Shown: positions 7,587 through 17,404, counted from the stretch's first letter. The stretch is DNA of 54,698 nt from Nautiliaceae bacterium (GCA_027063865.1 JAMOQT010000127.1:1-54698), one strand, 5' to 3'. Numbers and translations: made by a program. Notes: generated by a model from the sequence alone, not told the origin.

Positions 7587-9432
7587 TGCAGTATTAGTAT
7601 TACTGTGCGCACCGTTTTTAGGCGCGGTGCTTGCGTATGTATTGGGGAAAATTAAAATTAATTTGGCATTTTGGGTTGCTGAAATAGTGGGCGCAATGTT
7701 GTTTTTGGCAAGTATTGTTATTTTTATAAATTACAGCGATACTCCGATAAATATTGATTATACGTGGATTGCATACGGTGATTTAAGACTTCCTTTTGGT
7801 ATATATATCGACCATCTTTCGATTGTAATGCTTTTAATTGCAACGGGTCTCGGGTTTGCGGATATTCATTTTGCGCACGATTATATGGGTAATGACCCTG
7901 ACCAACCTAGATATTATGCAAAGGTTTTATTCTTTATCGGCGGTATGGTTTTACTAGTTATTACTAAAGATTTAATAGGTGCGTTTGTCGGATGGGAGTT
8001 TATGGGACTTGCTTCATATGCGCTTATTAGTTTTTGGTATTATAAAAATTCAGCTGCCGATGCGGGTATGCAGGCATTTTTATATACAAGGTTCGGTGAT
8101 ATATTCATATTAGCGGCAATTGGTCTGCTTGTTTATTACGCAGGTACTTTAAACCTTGTGGAATTAAATGAAATGGCAAATGCGGGAGAAATCTCAAAAA
8201 CCGTAGCTCTGGTTGTGGCGCTGTTTATATTTATGGGTGCAATAGGAAAATCCGGTCAGTTTCCATTGTATCCGTGGCTTATGAACGCAATGGAAGGTCC
8301 TACAACCGTTTCAGCGTTAATTCACGGTGCGACAATGGTGAATTCGGGTATTTATATTGTTGCAAGACTGTTTGATTTCTTTTCTTATACCGATGCACTT
8401 TATATAGTTGCAAACGTAGCGGCGCTTTCCGCGTTTATCGGTGCAAGTAGTGCATTAGTCCAAAAAGAGATTAAAAAAATTCTGGCATATTCAACTATGT
8501 CACATTTATCTATTGCATTTGTAGGGCTTGGTGTGGGAAGTTTGGCGGCAGGAATGCTTCATCTTGTAAACCACGCTATTTTTAAAGCCCTGCTTTTCTT
8601 AAGTGCAGGTGCTGTAATTTATATAGCTCATCATACAAAAGATGCATGGAAATTAGGAGGACTTATTAAAACCGCTCCTTTTGTGGCTCTGTTTATGGCG
8701 ATGGGTTCATTAAGCCTAGCAGGCGTGCCTCCGTTTAGCGGATTTTTCTCTAAAGAAATGGTAGTGGCTAACGCGTGGGCGCATGGAAATGAATTTACAA
8801 AAGTATTTGTAACAATTGCGGCACTATTGTCAATTGCTTATATTACAAGACTTTGGGTATTGCTGTTTTTGGGTGAACCTAGAAACGAGGATATTGCCGG
8901 AAGCGTTCATGCTCCAAGCAACTTATGGATGAGGTTGCCGTTAGGAGTGTTGGCGGTAGTAACATTGTTTATATCTATTTGGCAAAGCGATATTGTTCAT
9001 TATGTTTTAAACGGCAAAGAAGAGGTCGAACCTCATATTATGGGACTGACTGCATTTATGCTCACAGGAATGCTAATACTGTTTTTAATTGTAATCGGTT
9101 TATACGTAAAAGGTTTAAATTTACTTTACAAAATTGCATCGCATCATTTTGTTATGACAATACACCAAATTTTATTTAACGGGTATTATGTTGAAAGAAT
9201 GATTACGTGGATTTCTAAAACAATTGTTGTTAATGCCGTGGCAAAAGCGGCAAGATGGTTTGACACAAACGTCATTGATTATTTGGTTAATGCAACCGTA
9301 CCTGCCACTCAGGGAATATATAAAGTGTTCAGAGCAGGGCACAGCGGTAAAATCGGTACGTATATGGGTCAGTTTGTAATAGGTGTTGCAATTATCGTTA
9401 TTGCTATCTTAATAATTGTAAAGGGGCTGTAA
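7579..9432 (+). CDS. nuoL: Complex I proton-pumping subunit NuoL
   Basis: 617 residues with a Mrp-antiporter core. It contains GWEFMGLASYALISFWYY, GPTTVSALIHGATMVNSG, LAYSTMSHLSIAF and AGVPPFSGFFSKE, all ND5 hallmarks, plus a C-terminal extension long enough for the lateral helix HL and the last helix. NuoL is the distal pump of the membrane arm. It follows nuoK with an 8-bp overlap and abuts nuoM with no gap. The full length shows the membrane arm is complete even though the NADH module is missing. Confidence 0.95.
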   Translation: MNNAVLVLLCAPFLGAVLAYVLGKIKINLAFWVAEIVGAMLFLASIVIFINYSDTPINIDYTWIAYGDLRLPFGIYIDHLSIVMLLIATGLGFADIHFAHDYMGNDPDQPRYYAKVLFFIGGMVLLVITKDLIGAFVGWEFMGLASYALISFWYYKNSAADAGMQAFLYTRFGDIFILAAIGLLVYYAGTLNLVELNEMANAGEISKTVALVVALFIFMGAIGKSGQFPLYPWLMNAMEGPTTVSALIHGATMVNSGIYIVARLFDFFSYTDALYIVANVAALSAFIGASSALVQKEIKKILAYSTMSHLSIAFVGLGVGSLAAGMLHLVNHAIFKALLFLSAGAVIYIAHHTKDAWKLGGLIKTAPFVALFMAMGSLSLAGVPPFSGFFSKEMVVANAWAHGNEFTKVFVTIAALLSIAYITRLWVLLFLGEPRNEDIAGSVHAPSNLWMRLPLGVLAVVTLFISIWQSDIVHYVLNGKEEVEPHIMGLTAFMLTGMLILFLIVIGLYVKGLNLLYKIASHHFVMTIHQILFNGYYVERMITWISKTIVVNAVAKAARWFDTNVIDYLVNATVPATQGIYKVFRAGHSGKIGTYMGQFVIGVAIIVIAILIIVKGL

Positions 9433-10860
9433 ATGGTTGCCGTTGATATTATCTTCGCTCCGATTTTCTTGTCGGTACTGTTATATTTTTTAACAAGAAA
9501 CAATCAGTATATGGCTAAATATATTGCGCTTGGATGGTTTGTGGTTCAGTTTTTTATAGCATTTAGCTGGTATAATGCTCTTCCTCAGGAAGGCTTTTTA
9601 GAGCTTGGTTCGTATTTAAGCGTACCTCAATTCGGATTTGAACTCACACTTAGAGTGGATGCGCTAAGTGTGGCAATGCTATTATTGACATCAGCTCTTT
9701 TGATTTTAGTGGTTTTTACGTCGTGGGAAGAAAAAAAACAGGCTGCATATTTTAGTTTGCTTGTACTCTTTAGCGGACCGATTTTCGGTGTATTTATGAC
9801 AACAAACGTTTTATGGTTTTTTATGTTTTGGGAGCTGACTCTTGTGCCTATGTTTTTCCTGGTAGGTTATTGGGGAGGTGAGAGAAGAATTTATGCTGCG
9901 GTTAAATTTTTCTTATATACGCATGTTGCAAGTATGTTTATGTTTGTAGGGTTTTATTTACTCTTTAAACAAACAGGTTTTTGGGATTTAACATTAATCA
10001 GGGAAACTGCTCTTGCGACACCGGCATTAATTTGGTGGTTTATGTTTATAGGGTTTGCTGCAAAGCTTCCGGTATTTCCTTTTCATACGTGGCTGCCTGA
10101 TGCACACGTTGAAGCTCCAAGCAGTATTTCGGTCTTACTTGCAGGGGTGCTTCTTAAAATGGGTGCATACGGTTTAATTAGATTTACTGTAGAACTTATG
10201 CCTGTTACAACTCAAGAGTTTTCAATTTGGATGTTGATTATCGGTCTTAATACAACATTGTTTGCGGGTATGCTTGCAATTTATGAAAGACATATCAAGA
10301 AAATGGTTGCCTACAGTTCCATTTCTCATATGGGATTAGTGGTAGTGGCTATTGCTACGATGACTTATGACGGTCTTAGTGCAGCACTTTTTGAAATGAT
10401 AGGACACGCCCTTGTAATATCTCCGCTTTTCTTGATTGCAGGATGGCTGCATCATAAAACGCATACATGGTATATGGATGAAATGGGAGGTATTATGAAA
10501 AAGGCTCCTTATGTAAGCGCAATATTTATCCTTGCCGGTATGGCGGCATTGGGACTTCCCGGAACGATGGGATTTGTAGGAGAGCTTACAATAATTATTT
10601 CTGCAATTAAATCATTCGGATGGTGGATTGCAGTTATTGCAATAGCTTCTCTTATCAGTGCGGGATATATTATCTGGTCTGTTAGACGTGCAATTCACGG
10701 TGAAATGTCACCGATTGTGCAAAAAGCCAGTTTTACAATGAGCTATCCTGAAAAAGCGGCACTTGCAGTGTTTGCTTTTATGATTGTATATTTTGGTATT
10801 CAACCACAGCCGATATTTGATTTAGCAAATAAAGCATTTAGCTTTCTTGGAGGTATGTAA
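9433..10860 (+). CDS. nuoM: Complex I proton-pumping subunit NuoM
   Basis: 475 residues, about 14 membrane helices. The conserved FWELTLVPMFFLVGYWGG and WLPDAHVEAPSSISVLLAG segments, with the helix-5 Glu and the helix-7 Lys region, identify ND4/NuoM. The start directly follows the nuoL stop, with GGGGCTGTAA before it as a weak ribosome site. The last base of the stop is the first base of nuoN. Confidence 0.95.
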   Translation: MVAVDIIFAPIFLSVLLYFLTRNNQYMAKYIALGWFVVQFFIAFSWYNALPQEGFLELGSYLSVPQFGFELTLRVDALSVAMLLLTSALLILVVFTSWEEKKQAAYFSLLVLFSGPIFGVFMTTNVLWFFMFWELTLVPMFFLVGYWGGERRIYAAVKFFLYTHVASMFMFVGFYLLFKQTGFWDLTLIRETALATPALIWWFMFIGFAAKLPVFPFHTWLPDAHVEAPSSISVLLAGVLLKMGAYGLIRFTVELMPVTTQEFSIWMLIIGLNTTLFAGMLAIYERHIKKMVAYSSISHMGLVVVAIATMTYDGLSAALFEMIGHALVISPLFLIAGWLHHKTHTWYMDEMGGIMKKAPYVSAIFILAGMAALGLPGTMGFVGELTIIISAIKSFGWWIAVIAIASLISAGYIIWSVRRAIHGEMSPIVQKASFTMSYPEKAALAVFAFMIVYFGIQPQPIFDLANKAFSFLGGM

Positions 10861-12197
10861 TGAATTTCATAATATTAATAGCGGCGGGATTATTGGTACC
10901 GGTGTTTTACAAAAGCAATATTTTCATTGCTAAATTAATAGCCGTTGCGGCATTTGTGGCAAGTGCTGTTATGGTGTATAACGGATTTGGTTTAAACAAC
11001 GTATTTCCGTATTTTGTACTTGACGGGTCTACTAAACTTATGGAGTACGTACTTTTAGCAACACTTGCGGCGGTTACATTGTCCCTTAGCGGTTTTGAAA
11101 GACCCCTGATAGCACAAATGCTTTTTGTAGCAGGTGCAAGTGTTGCGATACTTGAAACTAATAACTTTTTTATATTTATAGTTTTATTTGAAGTAATAGC
11201 GATTATTTCATATGTGCTTGTTGCAAACATCAGAAACTTTTATAACGCGGAAGGTGCAATAAAAGCATTTATCGCAGGTGCGGTGGCAAGTGGAATTATT
11301 CTTTTAGGATTTGCATTGTTTAGTTTTGTGACTGAAAGTTTTAATTATGCTCAAATGAACGTACAGGGTAAATTTACTTTAATAGCCGTTGCGATTATGC
11401 TTGCCGGTATTTTTTACAAACTTACAGTAGTGCCTATGCATGCGTGGGCGGCGGATGCGTATTCTCAGGTAAATCATGCCGCTGCGGCAATTTTAAGCGG
11501 TGTTATTAAAAGTGTAATGCTTGTAGCTGTGTTTAAAGCGTTTTATAAATTTTTAGTGGCATATCCGGGCGCAACGGTATTAATTTTCAGTTTCTTTGCA
11601 ATTCTTACAATGACACTTGCAAACTTTATGGCGTTGTGGCAAAAAAGAATATCTAAAATACTCGCATACTCTTCAATCGCCCACAGCGGATATGCACTCA
11701 TACCGTTTGCGGCTGCTGCAAGTGTTTATTCGTATACGGGTGTTTTATATTATGCTATTGCGTATATTTTTATGCAGACTAGCGTGTTTTTGATATTGAA
11801 CGATTTAAGAAGGGAAGCTGGAGTTAAATATCTTGAAGACATTAAAGGTTTAGGAGAAAAAGCGCCAATTCACGCACTCTTTTTTACAATTCAGTTATTC
11901 TCATTAGCAGGTATTCCGATGCTTGCGGGATTTTTATCAAAAGCCGTTGCGTTTTATGCGGGAATTGACGCGGGACTTTGGCCGATAGTTTTGATTGGGC
12001 TTTTAAATTCCGCACTTGCCGTGGCATATTACGCATGGATAGTAAAACATATTTATTTAAATAAGCCCGTTGAAGGCAGTGTTAAAAAAATCAATATTTC
12101 ACCGGGAAGCCTTATAGGTCAGCTTATTTTATTATTAGGTACGGTTTATTTCGGTATTGTTGCGGTTCAGGTGTTCAATACTACAATTTCAATGTAA
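10860..12197 (+). CDS. nuoN: Complex I proton-pumping subunit NuoN
   Basis: 445 residues, ND2-type antiporter-like subunit with VVPMHAWAADAYSQVNHAAA and LAYSSIAHSGYALIP. It completes the set of three antiporter-like pumps. The ATG overlaps the nuoM stop by one base. It is the last nuo gene; a strong extended -10 for pflA lies just after it. Overlap and codon use match the rest of the operon. Confidence 0.95.
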   Translation: MNFIILIAAGLLVPVFYKSNIFIAKLIAVAAFVASAVMVYNGFGLNNVFPYFVLDGSTKLMEYVLLATLAAVTLSLSGFERPLIAQMLFVAGASVAILETNNFFIFIVLFEVIAIISYVLVANIRNFYNAEGAIKAFIAGAVASGIILLGFALFSFVTESFNYAQMNVQGKFTLIAVAIMLAGIFYKLTVVPMHAWAADAYSQVNHAAAAILSGVIKSVMLVAVFKAFYKFLVAYPGATVLIFSFFAILTMTLANFMALWQKRISKILAYSSIAHSGYALIPFAAAASVYSYTGVLYYAIAYIFMQTSVFLILNDLRREAGVKYLEDIKGLGEKAPIHALFFTIQLFSLAGIPMLAGFLSKAVAFYAGIDAGLWPIVLIGLLNSALAVAYYAWIVKHIYLNKPVEGSVKKINISPGSLIGQLILLLGTVYFGIVAVQVFNTTISM

Positions 12198-12202
12198 ACA
12201 TT

Positions 12203-12211
12203 TGCTATAAT
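12203..12211 (+). promoter_or_regulatory. Extended -10 promoter before pflA
   Basis: TGCTATAAT (TG-N-TATAAT) starts 5 bp after the nuoN stop. The expected transcription start near 12218 would leave a leader of about 10 bases, so pflA could be transcribed apart from the nuo operon. Confidence 0.5.
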
Positions 12212-12228
12212 TAGCAAAAAGGTTGGAA

Positions 12229-14508
12229 TTGAGATTTTTTCTTTCTTTTTTTCTTACTTTTTTATTCTTGTATTCATTAGAAATAAATGTGGATTTTTTT
12301 AAAAACGATAAAAAAATTGAAATAATTACATTATACGATAATAAATATCCGTTTAAGTGTGAAGATAAAGATAAAAAAATAATATGTGAATTTGCAAAAA
12401 TTCCAAGTACACCCGTTTTTAAAACCGAAACGGTTTTTTTTAAAATAGACCCTCAGTTTAAAAAAAACAAATTTTATATAGTTTTTACAAAAAAAGTCCC
12501 ACAAAAAACTCTGCTTAAATCCTTTAATGACAATCTTTATTTGAATGCTACAATAGGTGTTGAATATAAAAAAGCAAAAAAATGGGTAATAATTACCGGC
12601 GGAGAAATTTTGTATTTAAATAAAAAAAAATTTAAAGACACGCTCGATTTTTATTTTGTAAATTCACCCAGACCATATATCGGCACCATTGATGAAAGCG
12701 GTAATCCCGTTAATATTGATAATCAGGCAAAAGACGTAATTAAGTTTTTTGATATAAAAAGAGCATACGAAAGAGGTAAAGATATTTCTATGTTAATAGA
12801 AGATTTTTTAAAAAATTATAAAGATTCAGTTTTTGTACCCGATGTGGAATTTTTAAAACTCAAAATATTAGATGCCGAAAATAGAGCGGAAGAGGTTATA
12901 ACATTAGGTAAAAAGTGGATTAAAAAATACGCATTTAATGAGAACCTGCCAAAAGTTTTGCTTTTAATAGCCAAAAATTATACAAAACTCGGATTTATGA
13001 CCGATGCCAGTTATTTTTACCAAAGAATAATAACGGAATATCCTAATACAAAAGAAGCTTATCTTGCAATGATTTACTGGGCTGATCAGATGTATATAAC
13101 GGGTGACGGGAAAAAAGCCTTTAAACTCTATAAAACCGCGCTTTATTCCACAAAAGATATTGAAATTGCATCCCTGGCAGCAATGAGACTTGCTCAAAGA
13201 TATATGGACAAAGGGGATATAAAAACAGCCTTTGAGTATTATAAACGTGTATATCAGGCAAATAAAGAGTTTATATTAAAAGACAAGAAAAAGGCATTTG
13301 AACTGGCAAAAATGCTCTCTTCACATCAGCTTTATTCCCTGGCGATCGATATAGGTGAAGATTTAATTAAAAAACTTAAAAAACTTGATGATTTATATGA
13401 ACCGTTAGAATATTACCTTGCAGTATGGTCGTATGAGGCAGGTAATTATAAAAAAGCGGATTACTGGATAAACAGATATTTGAGTGAATTTCCTTACGGT
13501 GATTACAGCGATAAGTTGCAGTCTTTAAGGGATAAGGTTTTGTTTGAAGTTGATGACAAAAACGTAACCGAACAACTTGAAAAAATTGATGAAATTATTA
13601 AAAAGTATAAAGGTCAGGAAATTGCGAAAAAAGCGCTTTACAAAAAAATAATGCTTTTATACAAACTGAAAAAATACAAAGAAATTCTTTCAATGAAAAA
13701 AGAGATTATGAATATTGATGAGAAGTATCTAAAAAACAAAAAAGAGTTTATAAAAAAAGTTGCCAAAGAATATGTCACAGGACTATTAAAAAACAAAAAA
13801 TGCATCAGTGCCGTTAAAATTATAAAAAATTATAAAATAGTTTTAGACAAGAAATACGATGATGAAATTTATAATTGCGCAATACAAACAAGAAATTTTA
13901 ATTTGGCTTCAGTAGTTTGCAATAAATATTTAAACTCGCCGGATGATAAAATATTTATCAAATGGATGAAAAGAAAAATCAAGGCACTCGGAGGTTTAAA
14001 AGATTATAAAAGTTTAATAACCGCAATTGAAGATTTATGTCAGGTTATGAAAAAAGGGTGTTATGAGTATAAACTTAAAAAGTTCTTTGCATTATGGAAA
14101 CTGAATAGATTTAAAGAAGCTCTTAAACTTGCCAAAGAGCTTGAAAAAACTCAAGATATGAGAAACTGCGATGCGTTTATAAAAATAGTGAATAAAGCGT
14201 TGCGTGAAGGGGAGTATCTCTTAGCAGCTCAGTATGCAGGTAAAATAGTTAAACTGCAAAATAAATTTAAAGCGTATCCTTATTCTCCTTTTGTCGATTT
14301 TACATATGCAAAATATACGAAAAACAAAAAAGAAGCAATAAAAACGCTTAAAAATTTACTTCCGAGAATTAACGGGGAAGATAAAGCAAGAGCATATTAT
14401 ATGCTGGCAAATTTGACGGGAGAGAAAAAATATATTGAAAAATGTATAGAAATTAAGGATTCAAAACTCTGGAAAAATTTATGCAAGGATGCTATGAGTT
14501 TATTTTAA
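12229..14508 (+). CDS. pflA: PflA-like TPR protein, flagellar motor scaffold
   Basis: 759 residues: an N-terminal signal peptide (FFLSFFLTFLFLYSLE), a beta-rich segment, then a long run of helical TPR-like repeats to the end. In Campylobacter and Helicobacter the gene directly after nuoN is pflA, which encodes a periplasmic TPR protein of similar size (about 790 residues) needed for flagellar rotation; with PflB it forms the disc that holds the stators. Position, length and architecture agree here. The start is probably TTG at 12229, because AAAAAGG (12216-12222) is six bases before it and touches the other TTG at 12223. The identification rests on synteny and architecture, not on a sequence search. 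Confidence 0.8.
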   Translation: MRFFLSFFLTFLFLYSLEINVDFFKNDKKIEIITLYDNKYPFKCEDKDKKIICEFAKIPSTPVFKTETVFFKIDPQFKKNKFYIVFTKKVPQKTLLKSFNDNLYLNATIGVEYKKAKKWVIITGGEILYLNKKKFKDTLDFYFVNSPRPYIGTIDESGNPVNIDNQAKDVIKFFDIKRAYERGKDISMLIEDFLKNYKDSVFVPDVEFLKLKILDAENRAEEVITLGKKWIKKYAFNENLPKVLLLIAKNYTKLGFMTDASYFYQRIITEYPNTKEAYLAMIYWADQMYITGDGKKAFKLYKTALYSTKDIEIASLAAMRLAQRYMDKGDIKTAFEYYKRVYQANKEFILKDKKKAFELAKMLSSHQLYSLAIDIGEDLIKKLKKLDDLYEPLEYYLAVWSYEAGNYKKADYWINRYLSEFPYGDYSDKLQSLRDKVLFEVDDKNVTEQLEKIDEIIKKYKGQEIAKKALYKKIMLLYKLKKYKEILSMKKEIMNIDEKYLKNKKEFIKKVAKEYVTGLLKNKKCISAVKIIKNYKIVLDKKYDDEIYNCAIQTRNFNLASVVCNKYLNSPDDKIFIKWMKRKIKALGGLKDYKSLITAIEDLCQVMKKGCYEYKLKKFFALWKLNRFKEALKLAKELEKTQDMRNCDAFIKIVNKALREGEYLLAAQYAGKIVKLQNKFKAYPYSPFVDFTYAKYTKNKKEAIKTLKNLLPRINGEDKARAYYMLANLTGEKKYIEKCIEIKDSKLWKNLCKDAMSLF

Positions 14509-14568
14509 ATTTACCAATTCCAAAAATTTTTGGAGTGAAAGAAAGTAAAAAGTTGTAAACTTTAAAAA

Positions 14569-14661
14569 TTATATGAGCTAGGAATTCATAATATTCAGGG
14601 TTATTTGTACTCTAAACCGTTACAAAAAGGTCAGTTAATTGAATTTTTGAAAAATTTTTAA
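14569..14661 (+). pseudogene. Remnant of an EAL-domain (c-di-GMP phosphodiesterase) C-terminus
   Basis: In the frame ending at TAA 14659-14661, the bases read as LGIHNIQGYLYSKPL and then QLIEFLKNF. This closely resembles the conserved last strand and helix of EAL domains (QGYLFSKPL). An in-frame stop lies only a few codons upstream (near 14563), and no start codon, ribosome site or remaining EAL domain is present. Upstream is pflA in intact form. The likely origin is deletion of an EAL gene that left its last ~30 codons. Confidence 0.7.
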
Positions 14662-14691
14662 TATTATACGTTAAAAAAATTAAGGAAAATA

Positions 14692-16053
14692 ATGAACTGG
14701 ACGAAAACAAGCTGGAGAGAAAAACCTATAAAGCAGCAGCCAACATATGAAGATTTGGATAAATTAAAAAAAGTTGAAAAAGAGTTGAGTAAATATCCGC
14801 CGTTGGTATTTGCCGGGGAAGTCAGAAATTTAAAAAAAGATTTGGCAAAGGTGTGTGAAGGTAAAGCGTTTTTATTACAAGGCGGGGACTGTGCGGAAAG
14901 TTTTGCCGAGTTTGACGGCAATAACATAAGAGATATGTTTAAAGTTATAATGCAAATGGCGGTTGTTTTAACGTTTGCAGGAGGTTTACCTGTTGTAAAA
15001 ATAGGAAGAATTGCGGGACAGTTTGCAAAGCCTAGAAGCAGTGATTTTGAAGAAAGAGACGGAGTTAAGCTACCAAGTTACAGAGGTGATATAATAAATT
15101 CAATCGAATTTACCCCTGAAGCCAGAAAAGCGGACCCTGAAAGAATGTTAAAAGCTTATAACCAGTCAGCCGCCACTATGAATCTTTTAAGGGCGTTTGC
15201 AAGAGGCGGTATGGCTGATCTTAGAAAAATACATAAATGGACGCTTGATTTTGTAAAAGAATCCCCGGAAGGTCACAGATTTGAAGAACTTGCTGACAGA
15301 ATTACGGAAAGTTTAAAATTTATGGAAGCTGTGGGAATCAATCCGGAAAACACACCGAGCCTTAGAGAAACCGTTCTTTACACCTCCCACGAAGCTCTTC
15401 TTTTAAATTATGAAGAAGCACTAACAAGACAGGACAGTCTAACGGGTGCATGGTATGACTGTTCGGCTCATATGCTTTGGATTGGGGATAGGACTAGGGA
15501 TCCGAATGAAGCGCATGTGGAGTTTTTAAGAGGGGTTAAGAATCCTATCGGAATAAAAGCGGGTCCTACAATGACACCTGAAGGTTTAATCGAACTGATT
15601 GAAAAACTTAATCCTGAAAATGAACCGGGTAGACTTAATGTGATTGTCAGAATGGGTGCGGATAAAATAGAAAAAGAGTTTCCGAAACTTCTTAAAGCGG
15701 TGGTTGATACGGATAAAAACGTTATCTGGAGTATCGACCCGATGCACGGCAATACCATTAAAACCTCAAGCAATATAAAAACAAGGGAATTTGACAAAAT
15801 TTTAGCCGAGGTTAAAGGATATTTTGCAGTACATGAGAGTTTTGGCACATTCCCCGGGGGTGTTCATTTGGAGATGACCGGTAGGGATGTAACCGAATGT
15901 ATCGGCGGGTCTTATGCCATCAGCGAAAAAGATTTAGGAAAACAATACGATACTCACTGTGACCCAAGACTAAATGCTAAACAGGCACTTGAGCTTTCTT
16001 TCTTAATTGCGGATTTGTTAAAACAGTCTATTAATAAAAATCCTAAACTGTAA
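14692..16053 (+). CDS. Class II 3-deoxy-D-arabino-heptulosonate 7-phosphate (DAHP) synthase
   Basis: 453 residues. It contains [11 protein letters not shown], the phosphate-binding region around [40 protein letters not shown] and DPMHGNT, all signatures of the plant/Helicobacter-type class II enzyme. It condenses phosphoenolpyruvate and erythrose 4-phosphate in the first step of the shikimate pathway. TAAGGAAAAT precedes the ATG. It is a single-gene unit, followed by a 411-bp gap with a large palindrome. The symbol varies (aroF or aroG), so it is left blank. Confidence 0.95.
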   Translation: MNWTKTSWREKPIKQQPTYEDLDKLKKVEKELSKYPPLVFAGEVRNLKKDLAKVCEGKAFLLQGGDCAESFAEFDGNNIRDMFKVIMQMAVVLTFAGGLPVVKIGRIAGQFAKPRSSDFEERDGVKLPSYRGDIINSIEFTPEARKADPERMLKAYNQSAATMNLLRAFARGGMADLRKIHKWTLDFVKESPEGHRFEELADRITESLKFMEAVGINPENTPSLRETVLYTSHEALLLNYEEALTRQDSLTGAWYDCSAHMLWIGDRTRDPNEAHVEFLRGVKNPIGIKAGPTMTPEGLIELIEKLNPENEPGRLNVIVRMGADKIEKEFPKLLKAVVDTDKNVIWSIDPMHGNTIKTSSNIKTREFDKILAEVKGYFAVHESFGTFPGGVHLEMTGRDVTECIGGSYAISEKDLGKQYDTHCDPRLNAKQALELSFLIADLLKQSINKNPKL

Positions 16054-16464
16054 AAAAGCTAAAAGCACAAAGCATAAAGCTAATCATGAGGCTGACGCCT
16101 CGCTCAAGCCTTTTAAGGTATAATTAAATAATAAAATAAATATACCTTTCTACACATCTTCTACAATGGCAAAAAAAGCAGGATTATTTCATGCTAAACT
16201 ACAAAGATAAAAAATATGACAGCTCCGTGCTCCTTTTTGCTTACGCACCACTCAAATTTTGCTAAAAAGTGCGAACGGCAAGCGCCCTGACGGGTAGACG
16301 CACTTTTTTTAACGCAAAATTTTCGTTAAAATCCGCAATGCTGTCATATTTTTACTTTTTCGTAATTTAAATTTTTCAGTATGAAACAGCCTTAGTTTGA
16401 GGTTTGAGATGTGTAGAAAGGTATGATAATAAAGATAATATTGCATATATTTTGCTTTAAGCAT
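16054..16464. other. 411-bp gene-free region with AAAGC word repeats and a large palindrome
   Basis: No supportable gene. The left end (16056-16082) and right end (16443-16486) carry AAAGCA/AAAGCT words related to those at 28241-28326, in opposite orientation. A perfect hairpin GAGGC-TGAC-GCCTC lies at 16088-16101. Between these is the nested inverted-repeat element annotated separately at 16141-16425. Confidence 0.7.
16141..16425. repeat. 285-bp imperfect palindrome with nested inverted repeats (possible MITE-like element)
   Basis: Three nested inverted repeats are visible. The outermost is perfect over 18 bp: ATACCTTTCTACACATCT near 16142 and its complement near 16407. The middle one is 14 bp, AAAAATATGACAGC near 16208 and its complement near 16341. 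The inner one pairs AAATTTTGC..AAAAGTGCG with CGCACTTTT..GCAAAATTT, closing on an apex of about 25 bases. There is no transposase. The longest start-to-stop frame I noticed inside is 14 codons (ATG near 16167). ATAATAAA occurs near both outer ends but not exactly adjacent, so a target-site duplication is not proven. It could be a non-autonomous mobile element or a structured RNA. Confidence 0.6.
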
Positions 16465-17328
16465 TCAGCTTTGGGCTTTAAGCTTATTAATTATTAATTG
16501 CTCAAGCTTATCAAGCGGTGCAGATATTTTATTTTTAAATTGCGTTTTATTGAATGTCTGCTGTCTTTTGGCAAGTCTTGCGGTGTTTGTTATTATTTTT
16601 TCTTTTAATGTTTTTAAATCGTATTTTCCGTTGAAATAATCCAAAACTTCCTTGATTCCTATGGCTTTAAGTGCGGGAAGTCTTCTGTCACGGTATTTTT
16701 TTTCAATATACGCCACTTCGTCAATTAGGCCAGATTCAAACATTTTTTCAGTTCTTTTTTTTATTCTATCTCTCAAAACGTTTCTGTCCACGTCAATTTC
16801 AAATACGGGGATGTTAGGAAGAATGGGTTTTGGAGGGTTGTTTTTGAAATAAACACTCGGGGGCGTTGAGGTAGCGAGGTATATTTCTATGCCTTTTTGG
16901 ATTCTGTATGTGTCGTTTTGAGATATTTTAGAAGCGAAGATAGGGTCTATTTTTTGTAAAAAAGTGTAATCTTTTTTTGAAGCTTCTTTTTTTATTTCTT
17001 CGGAAATTTCAGGCATTTCTGAAATACCACCAAGCATAGCCTTTAAATAAAATCCGGTCCCTCCTACTATAATGATGTTTTTATGCTCTATTTTTTTATA
17101 AATTTCTATAAACTTCACAACATCGAATTTTTCGTTAGGGTATATTTCGTTTATTCCGTAGTGTTTGACTTTATTTAATTCTTCAGATGAAGGTTTTGCG
17201 GAAGCTATATCTATTTCTTTGTAAATGCTTAGTGAATCAAGAGAGAGTATTTCGTAATTAAGTTTTAATGCAAGGTTAATTGCCAAATCGCTTTTGCCGC
17301 TGGCTGTCGGTCCTATTAAAGCAAACAT
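16465..17328 (-). CDS. miaA: tRNA dimethylallyltransferase MiaA
   Basis: 287 residues with the P-loop LIGPTASGKSDLA at the N-terminus, LSLDSLSIYKEIDIASAKP, IIVGGTGFYLKA and LPALKAIGIKEV. It transfers dimethylallyl to N6 of A37 in tRNAs reading UNN codons. The start at 17328 fits the P-loop at residues 6-13; AAAAAAGGCGAAG precedes it. It is divergent from mqnP. The C-terminus (LINNKLKAQS) runs into the AAAGC word-repeat region. Confidence 0.95.
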   Translation of the reverse strand: MFALIGPTASGKSDLAINLALKLNYEILSLDSLSIYKEIDIASAKPSSEELNKVKHYGINEIYPNEKFDVVKFIEIYKKIEHKNIIIVGGTGFYLKAMLGGISEMPEISEEIKKEASKKDYTFLQKIDPIFASKISQNDTYRIQKGIEIYLATSTPPSVYFKNNPPKPILPNIPVFEIDVDRNVLRDRIKKRTEKMFESGLIDEVAYIEKKYRDRRLPALKAIGIKEVLDYFNGKYDLKTLKEKIITNTARLAKRQQTFNKTQFKNKISAPLDKLEQLIINKLKAQS

Positions 17329-17347
17329 CTTCGCCTTTTTTGTTACA

Positions 17348-17355
17348 ATTATACA
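17348..17355 (-). promoter_or_regulatory. -10 promoter of miaA
   Basis: On the minus strand the sequence reads TGTATAAT, 20 bp before the miaA start. The position fits a short leader that carries the ribosome site. Confidence 0.45.
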
Positions 17356-17404
17356 AAATTAAGTTATGAAGTTGATACTTTTTAAATTTTAAGGAGAAAA
17401 AATA

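Noticed and set aside
12197-12228. PflA-like gene as the last gene of the nuo operon only
   Set aside because: An extended -10 lies in the gap, so a separate promoter is likely, although read-through is possible.
16088-16101. GAGGC-TGAC-GCCTC hairpin as terminator of the DAHP synthase gene
   Set aside because: The stem is perfect but no T run follows (CGCTCAAGCC); kept only as part of the spacer description.
16167-16211. 14-codon frame starting ATGGCAAAAAAAGCAGG inside the palindrome
   Set aside because: Too short, no ribosome site, and half of it is explained by the inverted repeat arm.
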